Source: Comamonadaceae bacterium OTU4NAUVB1
GTDB taxonomy: Bacteria; Pseudomonadota; Gammaproteobacteria; Burkholderiales; Burkholderiaceae_C
Reading direction: 5' to 3'
Assembly: GCA_024372625.1 (NCBI GenBank)
Contig: CP099605.1
Coordinates: 1,612,001 to 1,676,000 of the forward strand
Length of the DNA stretch: 64,000 nt
The notes beneath the pieces were generated by a model. It saw only the letters and a program-made list of their open reading frames with translations, was not told the DNA's origin and ran no database searches. The position numbers and the translations under genes are program-made. Shown here one piece after another: positions 31,279 to 40,921 of this stretch. Position 1 is the first letter of the stretch. Each line of letters opens with the position of its first letter.

Positions 31279-31706
31279 AAAAATTTTCATGGTTGGTCGT
31301 CTTGTCTTTTGGGTTTTTGTATTTTTCAATGCTCTACATTCTCAATGTATGGCGTCCTGCGGATTACTTGCATTGCACTTTTTATACAAAACAAATGAAA
31401 GGTGGAGTCCATGTGTTTCGAGGGGTGTCGTATAAAATCGAACTCTGCGGCCTGAACGGGTTCATTCAGCCGGAGAATTTTCCTGACGACGAAGTACGTC
31501 TCAGAGTGCTGTCCATGGACAACGAATTGCTTGCTGAACGATTCTTCAGTCCATTGCTGGCCATGGGGGAACCCGTCACTCCGTTGGAATATGACGATGG
31601 TTCCCTTTTCTACCGCATGAAAGATCAAGGTCCGGAAAGGAGGGTGCGCATGCCACCGTCGCGTCTCGACGGGTTGCGTGCTCGATTGCCAAGGCTTTGG
31701 CCTTGA
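31275..31706 (+). CDS. Small membrane-anchored protein, partner of the upstream AT-rich gene
   Basis: A 143-residue protein with one N-terminal hydrophobic segment (about 5-25), predicted as an uncleaved anchor or signal, and a soluble domain presumably in the periplasm. No family was recognised. ATG 31275 overlaps the upstream stop by four bases, so the two proteins are probably made together. The first two thirds are AT-rich like the partner, and the last 30 codons return to GC-rich composition. A role as immunity protein or chaperone to the upstream product is an inference from layout alone. Confidence 0.7.
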   Translation: MKKFSWLVVLSFGFLYFSMLYILNVWRPADYLHCTFYTKQMKGGVHVFRGVSYKIELCGLNGFIQPENFPDDEVRLRVLSMDNELLAERFFSPLLAMGEPVTPLEYDDGSLFYRMKDQGPERRVRMPPSRLDGLRARLPRLWP

Positions 31707-31788
31707 GTCGATCGGGAAAATGCCTCGTTCAAGCACACACCAGTGATCAATGAGCGTGGTATTGACAACCGGGGCTGGAGATCGCGCG

Positions 31789-32307
31789 TCAGGACACCCG
31801 CCAGAACCCACGGCAGAACATCCGCCAGCGCCGCCGCGTGCCGGCATGCCAGCGCCGCAGCACGCGCCAGGGCGCGCTGTGGCGCACGATGCCCAGCCAG
31901 TGGTCCTTCCACGCCGTCCAGCGCGGGTACCAGAGCGCGAACCACGGCAGGTGCATCAGCGCCGGGTGCACCAGCTGGAAGATGCGCGCCACCATCGCGG
32001 TGCCGATCAGCTTGGCGCCCGCCAGCAGCGCGACGCCGCTCACGTAGTGCCCGCCGCCGAACAGCAGCACCGCCAGCACCTTGAGCGGCAACAGCACCAC
32101 CACCGGCACCAGGAAGACGAGCACGGCGGCCCAGGGCGGCATGGCGCGCACGCGCTGCTCCAGGCGCGCCCACAGGGGCAGCCGCGCCAGTGTCGCGACC
32201 CAGGCGGCGAGCGGGTGCCAGCCCCATTCCTCGAACAGCAGCACCGGAACGAGCAGCATCCCGATCAGGGCGTGGAGCAGTTTGCGGAGAGCGGGCATGG
32301 CCGGCAT
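31789..32307 (-). CDS. Integral membrane protein of unknown function
   Basis: A 172-residue protein. Hydrophobic segments lie near 8-24 (LLHALIGMLLVPVLLFEE), 56-84 (PPWAAVLVFLVPVVVLLPLK and onward) and 88-110. The C-terminal tail is rich in arginine and tryptophan and likely cytoplasmic. Codon use fits the GC-rich host. I recall similar conserved hypotheticals in Comamonadaceae but no function. It lies downstream of the hybrid kinase on the same strand, 73 bp away. Confidence 0.75.
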   Translation of the reverse strand: MPAMPALRKLLHALIGMLLVPVLLFEEWGWHPLAAWVATLARLPLWARLEQRVRAMPPWAAVLVFLVPVVVLLPLKVLAVLLFGGGHYVSGVALLAGAKLIGTAMVARIFQLVHPALMHLPWFALWYPRWTAWKDHWLGIVRHSAPWRVLRRWHAGTRRRWRMFCRGFWRVS

Positions 32308-32380
32308 TGTGGGCCGGCCGCCCGGTGCTGTCCCGCGTGCGGCCGACCCGGTGGGCGGGCGGGGGGCGGTCGCGCCGCGT

Positions 32381-34072
32381 TCAACGGCCCAGCGCGGTCT
32401 CGATCGCGTGCGTGACCTGCTCGAGCAACAGCGGTTTCGTCAGGACCTGCGCGTCGCCGGTCATCGGCGGGCGAACGCCGTCGACCTCCGCCTGGCCGGT
32501 GACGAACACCAGCGGCAGCGCCGGCCAGCGCGCGCCGATCTCCTGCGCCAGCATCGAGCCGTTCATGACCGGCATGCCGCAGTCGACGATCACGACGTCG
32601 AACGGCTCGCCGGCGATGGCGTCGAGCGCGGCGCGGCCCGTGAACACGCCGCGCGCTTGGTAGCCGGCGTCCACGAGCAGTTCGCACCAGGTGGCGCACT
32701 GCACCGCGTCGTCGTCCACCAGCAGCACGCGGGCGCCGGAGGCCGGCGTCGCGGCCCGGGGCGTCTCGGCCGCGCCGAGTGCCGCGCCGGTGCCCGGCGA
32801 GGCCTTGAGCCACAGCGCGACGGTCGTGCCGCGACCCGGCGCGACGTGGATGCGCGCGATGCCGCCGGACTGCAGCGCGAAGCCGTAGACCTGCGCCAGT
32901 CCCAGCCCGGTGCCGGCGCCGTCGGCCTTGGTGGTGAAGAAGGGTTCGAACGCGCGTTCGACCACTTCCGCCGGCATGCCCGGGCCGCTGTCGCCGACCT
33001 CCAGCACCAGGAAGCGGTCGCGCGGCAGGGTGGCGTCGCCATCGAAATCGACCACCGAGGTGGCGATCCGCAGCGTGCCGGCGCCGCACATGGCGTCGCG
33101 GGCGTTGACGCACAGGTTGAGCACGGCCGCCTCCAGCTGCGTCACGTCCAGGTTCACCGTCACGCCGTGCGCGCCGGGGCGCAGCGTGAGTTGGACTTCC
33201 GGGCCCAGGGCGCGATCGAGCAGGTCGCGCATGCCGGCGACGAAGGTGTCGACCTCGACCACCGAACGCTGCGCCACGTTGGAGCGCGAGAACGCCAGCA
33301 GGTGCGAAGTCAGCTTGGCGCCGCGCGCGACGGCGTCCATGGCGCCGCCGGCCCAGCGTTTGAGGTCGGGCCGCTCGGCCTTGCGCAGGATGAGCTGGAG
33401 GCTGCCGTTGATGGTCTGCAGCAGGTTGTTGAAGTCGTGCGCCAGGCCGCTGGTGAGCTGTCCGATGGAGGCGACGCGGTGGCGCTGCTGCAGCGACGCG
33501 TGGGCGCCCGAATCGTCCGTCAGCGCGGCCGTGACCTGGCGCTGCAGGGCCTCCGAATGCTGGCGCTGGGCGATGTTCATGGCGCGCAGGCGGATCAGCG
33601 CCGAGGTCTGGCGCGCCAGCGCCTTCAGGGCGGCGGCCTGCGAATCGCTCAGGGTGCGCGGCACCGTGTCGATCACGCACACCGTGCCCAGGGCGAAGCC
33701 GTCGGGCGAGAAGATCGGCGCGCCGGCGTAGAAGCGGATGTCGGGGCCGGCGGTGACCAGCGGATTGGTCACGAAGCGTTCGTCCCGTGTCGCGTCCTCC
33801 ACGATCATCAGCAGGTCCGGCTCGAGCAGCGCGTGGGCGCAGAAGGCCTGGTCGCGCGGGGTCTGCTGGGCCGCCAGGCCGATGCGGGCCTTGAACCACT
33901 GGCGCTCGCCGTCCACCAGCGACACCAGCCCGATGGGCGTGCCGCAGATCTCCGAGGCCAGGGTGACGATGTCGTTGAAATCCTCCTCCGGGAGGCTGTC
34001 CATCAGGTCCAGTCGCCGCAGGGCCTCAAGGCGTCGATCCTCGGAGCTGGGGGGCGGGTTGGCGTCGGACAT
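32381..34072 (-). CDS. GAF-domain hybrid sensor histidine kinase with C-terminal receiver
   Basis: A 563-residue signalling protein without obvious TM segments, probably cytoplasmic. An N-terminal GAF domain covers about 20-165 (SLVDGERQWFKARIGL, DQAFCAHALL and RFYAGAPIFSPDGFALGTVCV are typical). The HisKA segment has the phosphoacceptor H212 in GLAHDFNNLLQT. The ATPase domain shows NLCVNARDAM (N box), LEVGDSGPGMP (G1) and GTGLGLAQVYG (G2). A receiver domain follows from about 447, with acidic residues in LLVDDDA and phosphoacceptor D497 in VIVDCGMPVMNG. No separate response regulator lies nearby; it is divergent from tex. Confidence 0.93.
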   Translation of the reverse strand: MSDANPPPSSEDRRLEALRRLDLMDSLPEEDFNDIVTLASEICGTPIGLVSLVDGERQWFKARIGLAAQQTPRDQAFCAHALLEPDLLMIVEDATRDERFVTNPLVTAGPDIRFYAGAPIFSPDGFALGTVCVIDTVPRTLSDSQAAALKALARQTSALIRLRAMNIAQRQHSEALQRQVTAALTDDSGAHASLQQRHRVASIGQLTSGLAHDFNNLLQTINGSLQLILRKAERPDLKRWAGGAMDAVARGAKLTSHLLAFSRSNVAQRSVVEVDTFVAGMRDLLDRALGPEVQLTLRPGAHGVTVNLDVTQLEAAVLNLCVNARDAMCGAGTLRIATSVVDFDGDATLPRDRFLVLEVGDSGPGMPAEVVERAFEPFFTTKADGAGTGLGLAQVYGFALQSGGIARIHVAPGRGTTVALWLKASPGTGAALGAAETPRAATPASGARVLLVDDDAVQCATWCELLVDAGYQARGVFTGRAALDAIAGEPFDVVIVDCGMPVMNGSMLAQEIGARWPALPLVFVTGQAEVDGVRPPMTGDAQVLTKPLLLEQVTHAIETALGR

Positions 34073-34257
34073 CAGCAGGGAATGTAGCCGAAAGCTTACG
34101 CGATTCTTTCAGCGCGAGGCCCCGAAGCGGCGGGCGTTCGGTCAGTGGGCGCTATGGCAAACTTTCCCGCTTCCATCGCCGGGCCCTCGCGCCCGCGTCG
34201 ATCCGTCCCGCCGCGCCGGCCCGCCGCCGGCCGCGTTCCTCCCCAACCTTCCAGCCC

Positions 34258-36645
<2,388 letters not shown>

Positions 36646-36801
36646 GAGGAGCAGGCCGCGGGCGTCCGGTGTGCAGGGGACGGACCAAGACTGTTGCAAA
36701 TTCTTTCACGTGATGCGAATCCAGGGGGCGGGCGGGACCGTACTGATCACAACTGCCATGCGCTGCATGGCGGCCAAACCAACCACCCTCAGGAGTCATC
36801 C

Positions 36802-37362
36802 ATGCAACGCAAGTTTTCCCGCCTCGCTTCCATCGCCCTTGCCGCCGCGCTGTCGGTGGGCGCCGTCTCCGCCATGGCCGCCGACGTGATGGTGGGCGGT
36901 GCCCCGATGTCGCCGACCAAGGACATCATCGACAACGCCGTCAACTCCAAGGACCACACCACGCTGGTCGCCGCCGTGAAGGCCGCCGGTCTGGTCGATA
37001 CGCTCAAGGGCCCGGGCCCGTTCACGGTCTTCGCGCCGACCAACGCCGCCTTCGCGGCACTGCCGGCCGGCACGGTCGACACCCTGCTCAAGCCCGAGAA
37101 CAAGGCCGCCCTGACCGGCGTGCTGACCTACCACGTGGTGCCGGGCAAGATCGATGCCGCCGCGCTGACCAAGCAGATCACCGAAGGCAAGGGCACCGCC
37201 ACGCTGAAGACCGCCGCCGGCGGCACGCTGACGGCCAAGAGCAGCGGCGGCAAGGTCATGATCACCGACGAGAAGGGTGGCACGGCCACCGTCACCATCG
37301 CCGACGTGATCCAGTCCAACGGCGTCATCCACGTCGTCGACAAGGTCCTGCTGCCCAAGTGA
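36802..37362 (+). CDS. Secreted fasciclin (FAS1) domain protein
   Basis: A 186-residue exported protein. It has a signal peptide (about 1-27, cleavage near AMAAD) and one FAS1 domain with both hallmark segments: FTVFAPTNAAFAALPAGTVD (H1-like) and VLTYHVVPGKID (YH motif), ending in IQSNGVIHVVDKVLLP. Such proteins are often stress-induced, periplasmic or surface-located, and may aid adhesion. The start at 36802 has a good aggag site; the upstream in-frame ATG at 36694 lacks one. Confidence 0.93.
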   Translation: MQRKFSRLASIALAAALSVGAVSAMAADVMVGGAPMSPTKDIIDNAVNSKDHTTLVAAVKAAGLVDTLKGPGPFTVFAPTNAAFAALPAGTVDTLLKPENKAALTGVLTYHVVPGKIDAAALTKQITEGKGTATLKTAAGGTLTAKSSGGKVMITDEKGGTATVTIADVIQSNGVIHVVDKVLLPK

Positions 37363-37498
37363 TCGGCGCGTTCCCGCCGAGCGGGGATGATCCAGGGGAG
37401 GGTGCGCGAACGACCGGCGACGGTCCGGACCGCACCCTTCCTGCATTTGCGCGCAGGCGGTCGCCGGTGCGATCGCCGCTTCCAGGAAAGCCCGTCCA

Positions 37499-37972
37499 AT
37501 GAACCCATCGAAATTCTCCGGCCTGCGTTTCCTGCTGTGGGGCCTGGCGATCACGTTCGCCCTGGCGCCGCTCTGGCTGTCGCCGGCGTTCGCGGCAGCG
37601 TCGGCGGGCGACAACCCGCTGCTCGCCGAACGCTGGAAGACGCGGCCGGTGGTCCTGGTGGTGCCGACCCGGGATGATCCCCTGCTGCGGCGCATGCAGG
37701 CGGCACTGGACGCGACGCCCACGCGCGAGGCCTTCCTGGACCGCGAGATGGTGCTCTACACCGTCGTGGCGGGCGAGGGTCGGCGCAACGGCCGGCCCCT
37801 GTCGGCGCGGCGGACGGGGGCCCTGCTGGACGCCCTGGGTCTTGAGGCGGGCGGCGCGCCCACCTTCGTGCTGGTGGGCAAGGACGGCGGCACCAAGATG
37901 AAGACCGGGCCGGAGGTCGAACTCGACGCCGTGTTCGCGGAGATCGACCGGATGCCGATGCGCCGGCGCTGA
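37499..37972 (+). CDS. DUF4174 domain protein, exported
   Basis: A 157-residue protein with an N-terminal signal or anchor (about 9-33), followed by the DUF4174 fold: RPVVLVVPTRDDPLLRRM and later GGAPTFVLVGKDGGTKMKTG. That C-terminal segment resembles the peroxiredoxin/thioredoxin-like core of this family, but no active-site cysteine is present. The function is unknown. It lies just after the fasciclin gene, and a tandem hexanucleotide repeat begins 11 bp after its stop. Confidence 0.82.
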   Translation: MNPSKFSGLRFLLWGLAITFALAPLWLSPAFAAASAGDNPLLAERWKTRPVVLVVPTRDDPLLRRMQAALDATPTREAFLDREMVLYTVVAGEGRRNGRPLSARRTGALLDALGLEAGGAPTFVLVGKDGGTKMKTGPEVELDAVFAEIDRMPMRRR

Positions 37973-37982
37973 TGCCGACACC

Positions 37983-38026
37983 GATATCGATGTCGATGTC
38001 GATGTCGATGTCGATGTCGATGTCGA
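37983..38026. repeat. Tandem hexanucleotide repeat (GATGTC)n
   Basis: Six perfect copies of TCGATG run from 37987 to 38022, flanked by one imperfect unit (GATATC) and a partial copy. The tract fills most of the gap between the DUF4174 stop (37972) and the start of the next gene (GTG at 38033). A six-base unit does not shift frame when its copy number changes, but copy changes would alter the spacing of upstream signals. Confidence 0.9.
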
Positions 38027-38032
38027 GTCATC

Positions 38033-38704
38033 GTGGCGTATCGCTTCAGTGACAATCGGCGTCGTCGTTTTTTCTCCCGCACCGGGCTTTTCCTCGTCAT
38101 GGACCTCTTCATTCTGGCGGCCCTGCTCGCCGCCGGCGCCTTCGCGCTCAAGTCCAGGGACCAGCGTGGCCGCATCGCCCTGCTGGGCAGCCACCTCGGG
38201 CAGTTCCAGATCGAGAAGCTCATGGAGACCGTGACGCAAGGCTACCTGCGGTGCCTGGGCGAGGCCGATCCGGTGCGGCGCGAGCAGATCTGGGCGCTGC
38301 TGGAGCCGAGCGAGAAATCGCTGGCCTCGCAGTTCGGGCGCTTCGCCCGGGGCTTCTCGGAGGTCGACGCGCAGCGCGCCCGCGTCAGCAGGCTGCCGTT
38401 GGCGCTTCCCTACATCGGCAACGCCTTCCCGGCCAGCACCTTCGACGTGCGCCGCGCCTTCGAGATCCATGCGCGCGGCATCGCCGAGGCCGTGGTCGTG
38501 CGACCGGGGCAGAGCGCCAAGGCGCGCGCTTTCACGATGTCGGCCGAGCTCTTCCTGATGCAGCACACCTGCCACTGGTACTGCCGCTCCAAGGCGGTGG
38601 CGTCGGCGCGGATGATGGCGCGCCACCAGACCTCCTACGCGCTGCTGCTCGACTCGGTCTCGCCCGCCACGCGCAAGGCCTACCGCGAACTGACCGGCCA
38701 GTAG
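38033..38704 (+). CDS. Membrane-anchored hypothetical protein
   Basis: A 223-residue protein from GTG 38033, or 201 residues from ATG 38099. One TM segment lies near 17-40 (LFLVMDLFILAALLAAGAFAL), followed by a helical, presumably cytoplasmic or periplasmic domain with EKLMETVTQGYLRCLGEADP and QHTCHWYCRSKAVAS. I do not recognise the family. Codon use is host-like. Neither start has a good ribosome-binding site, and the hexanucleotide repeat sits immediately upstream, which makes the start uncertain. It is convergent with argA, 12 bp apart. Confidence 0.7.
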   Translation: MAYRFSDNRRRRFFSRTGLFLVMDLFILAALLAAGAFALKSRDQRGRIALLGSHLGQFQIEKLMETVTQGYLRCLGEADPVRREQIWALLEPSEKSLASQFGRFARGFSEVDAQRARVSRLPLALPYIGNAFPASTFDVRRAFEIHARGIAEAVVVRPGQSAKARAFTMSAELFLMQHTCHWYCRSKAVASARMMARHQTSYALLLDSVSPATRKAYRELTGQ

Positions 38705-38716
38705 GCGCGCCGGGCG

Positions 38717-40066
38717 TCAGCCCAGCTTCTTGACCAGGACGTGGCTGCGCCGGTCCCAGTTGTACTTGCGCTTGCGGGCCTCGGGCAGCCAGTCGGGGTC
38801 GACCTGGACGAAGCCGCGCTTGATGAACCAGTGCATGGTGCGCGTGGTGAGCACGAAGATGCTGTCGAAGCCCTGCGCCTTGGCGCGCTGCTCGATGCGC
38901 TTGAGGATGCGTTCGCCGTCGCCGGTCGACTGCGCCTGGGGCGACACCGTGAGCGCCGCCATCTCGGCCGTGCGCGCCTCCGGATAGGGATAGATCGCGG
39001 CGCAGCCGAAGATCACGCCGTCGTGCTCGATCACGGTGTACTGGTGGATGTCGCGCTCGATCTCGGTGCGGCTGCGCTTGACCAGCGTGCCGTCGCGCTC
39101 GAAAGGCTCGATCAGCTGGAGGATGCCGCCGATGTCGTCGACCGTCGCCTCGCGCAGCGATTCCAGTTTCTCGTCGATCACCATGGTGCCGATGCCGTCG
39201 TGCACGTAGATCTCCAGCAGCAACGCGCCGTCCACCGCGAAGGGCAGGATGTGGCTGCGCTCCACGCCGGCCTCGCAGGCCTTCACGCAGTGCTGCAGGT
39301 AGAACGCGGTGTCGGTCGGGCGCTGCGCCGGCGGCAGGGTGGCGAGCAGCTTGCGCGCCGCGTCCAGCGGGAGTTCGGTGTCGATCGGGTTGTCCTCGCT
39401 CTCGGGCAGTTCGCTGTCGACGCGGATGCCTGGGATCTCGGTCAGGAAGATCAGCTTGTCGGCCTGGATCGACGTCGCCACGCTGGTCGCGACTTCCTCC
39501 ATGGTCAGGTTGAAGGCTTCGCCGGTGGGCGAGAAACCGAACGGCGACATCAGCACCATGGCGCCGAAGTCGAGCGTTCGGCGGATGCCCACGGCGTCGA
39601 CCTTGCGCACCAGACCGGAGTGCTTGAAATCGATGCCGTCGATCACGCCCACGGGGCGCGCGGTGATGAAGTTGCCCGAGATCATGCGCACCGTCGAGCC
39701 GGCCATCGGCGTGTTGGGCAGGCCCTGGCTGAAGGCGGCCTCGATCTCGTAGCGCAACTGGCCGGCGGCTTCCTGGGCCGAGTCGAGCGCGACCTCGTCG
39801 GTGATGCGCAGGCCGTGCGAGTAGCGCGCCTCGTGCCCCTTGGCGCGCAGCTGCTCGTTGACCTGCGGGCGGAAGCCGTGCACCAGCACGATCTTCACGC
39901 CCATCGACTGGATCAGCGCCAGGTCCTGGGCGATGTTCTGCAGCTTGCCCGCCGCGATGGCCTCGCCGGCCAGGGCGACCACGAAGGTCTTGCCGCGGTG
40001 GGTGTGGATGTAGGGCGCCACCGAGCGGAACCAGGGCACGAAGGTGAAATTGAAGACGGCGGACAT
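38717..40066 (-). CDS. argA: N-acetylglutamate synthase (amino-acid N-acetyltransferase)
   Basis: ArgA, 449 aa: first step of arginine biosynthesis, acetyl-CoA + glutamate to N-acetylglutamate. The N-terminal amino-acid-kinase-like domain (VVALAGEAIAAGK, LVHGFRPQVNEQL) binds arginine for feedback control. The C-terminal GNAT domain (about 300-449) has VIEHDGVIFGCAAIYPY, the acetyl-CoA loop region near GDGERILKRIEQ, and the ending FIKRGFVQVDPDWLPEARK typical of ArgA. Full length, with no sign of damage. Confidence 0.95.
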   Translation of the reverse strand: MSAVFNFTFVPWFRSVAPYIHTHRGKTFVVALAGEAIAAGKLQNIAQDLALIQSMGVKIVLVHGFRPQVNEQLRAKGHEARYSHGLRITDEVALDSAQEAAGQLRYEIEAAFSQGLPNTPMAGSTVRMISGNFITARPVGVIDGIDFKHSGLVRKVDAVGIRRTLDFGAMVLMSPFGFSPTGEAFNLTMEEVATSVATSIQADKLIFLTEIPGIRVDSELPESEDNPIDTELPLDAARKLLATLPPAQRPTDTAFYLQHCVKACEAGVERSHILPFAVDGALLLEIYVHDGIGTMVIDEKLESLREATVDDIGGILQLIEPFERDGTLVKRSRTEIERDIHQYTVIEHDGVIFGCAAIYPYPEARTAEMAALTVSPQAQSTGDGERILKRIEQRAKAQGFDSIFVLTTRTMHWFIKRGFVQVDPDWLPEARKRKYNWDRRSHVLVKKLG

Positions 40067-40099
40067 GGGAGAGGTGAAAGGAGTTGTGGGTGTCGCGCT

Positions 40100-40528
40100 T
40101 CAGGCGAGGGTGGTGAACGGGTTCTGAAGGACGAGGTTGCCGAAGCGCTGACCGTGCTGCATGTCCTCGCTGTAGAGCGTGTCGACGCCCGATCGGATGG
40201 CGGCCTCGACCACCATCGCGTCCCAGATCGGGAGGCCGTTCTCGGACGCGCGGGCCATGGCCTTGAGCACCAGCGCGTTGTCGCTGTCGATCACCGGCCA
40301 CTCGCAGAATGCCGCCGTCATCAGGGACGCCGTCGGGGCCGCCACCTTGAACCTGCGCACCAGGTTGTGGAAGAGCTCGATCAGCACTTGCGTGCTCAGC
40401 ACTGCCTTGCGCTCGCGGCCGAGTCGTTCGATCAGTTTTCTGGCGATCGCCTGTTTGGTCGGCTGGGTGTCGTCGAACGCATAGAGCAGGACATTGGTGT
40501 CGAAGAAGCAGCGCTCGCCCGACGTCAT
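40100..40528 (-). CDS. PIN-domain ribonuclease toxin (VapC-like)
   Basis: A 142-residue PIN domain protein. The acidic active-site residues are visible: the first D in CFFDTNVLLYAF, E in STQVLIELFHNLV, D in PIWDAMVVEAA and D in TLYSEDMQHG. VapC-type toxins cleave tRNA or rRNA and are held by the cognate antitoxin. The start at 40528 overlaps the stop of the upstream antitoxin gene by four bases (ATGA), the standard toxin-antitoxin coupling. Two in-frame starts further upstream lie inside the antitoxin gene and are less likely. Confidence 0.88.
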   Translation of the reverse strand: MTSGERCFFDTNVLLYAFDDTQPTKQAIARKLIERLGRERKAVLSTQVLIELFHNLVRRFKVAAPTASLMTAAFCEWPVIDSDNALVLKAMARASENGLPIWDAMVVEAAIRSGVDTLYSEDMQHGQRFGNLVLQNPFTTLA

Positions 40529-40854
40529 GTTCGATCCGCCCATGCGCCACCGATCCGGTCGCGCGCCCTGAAGTCGCCTTCGTGGAGTTCTTCCCGGAGC
40601 GATCGGGGTGCCTGGCTTGAGGGGTCGCAAACGGCGATGCCTGTGCCGGAGTTCTGCCGCACTTCCATCCGAACGTCGTCGATCATGCGCAGCAGGTCGG
40701 TCGTGGCGTCGCCCGAGAGGCGATCGGCGGTCCCGTTGGCGTACGCGGCGATGTACTCGCGGATCTTGGCGCTCAGCGACGTGCCTTGCTGTATGGCGCG
40801 GACACGCGCCTTCTTGATCAGGTGGTCGTCGATGGAGATCGTGAGGTTGGACAT
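40525..40854 (-). CDS. Antitoxin of the PIN-domain pair (VapB-like)
   Basis: A 109-residue protein whose N-terminus (NLTISIDDHLIKKARVRAIQQGTSLSAKI) looks like a ribbon-helix-helix DNA-binding domain. The C-terminal half is more polar and would neutralise the toxin. Antitoxins of this type usually repress their own operon together with the toxin. A near-perfect 24-bp palindrome lies 30 bp upstream of its start at 40884-40907 and is the obvious operator candidate. Confidence 0.85.
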   Translation of the reverse strand: MSNLTISIDDHLIKKARVRAIQQGTSLSAKIREYIAAYANGTADRLSGDATTDLLRMIDDVRMEVRQNSGTGIAVCDPSSQAPRSLREELHEGDFRARDRIGGAWADRT

Positions 40855-40883
40855 TCGGGCCTCCGGAAGAGAGGGTTCACTCT

Positions 40884-40907
40884 ACACGAGAACACGTGAA
40901 CTCGTGT
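40884..40907. promoter_or_regulatory. Palindrome upstream of vapBC-like genes and hrpA
   Basis: ACACGAG and CTCGTGT arms flank a core containing CACGTG; 20 of 24 positions are symmetric. It sits between the antitoxin start (40854, minus strand) and the hrpA start (40922, plus strand). It is a likely autoregulatory operator for the toxin-antitoxin operon and could also touch hrpA transcription. Confidence 0.6.
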
Positions 40908-40921
40908 GGCATCGATAATGG

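Noticed and set aside
37983..38026. Hexanucleotide repeat as a CRISPR or origin iteron array
   Set aside because: The unit is only six bases without spacers and no cas or rep gene is nearby.
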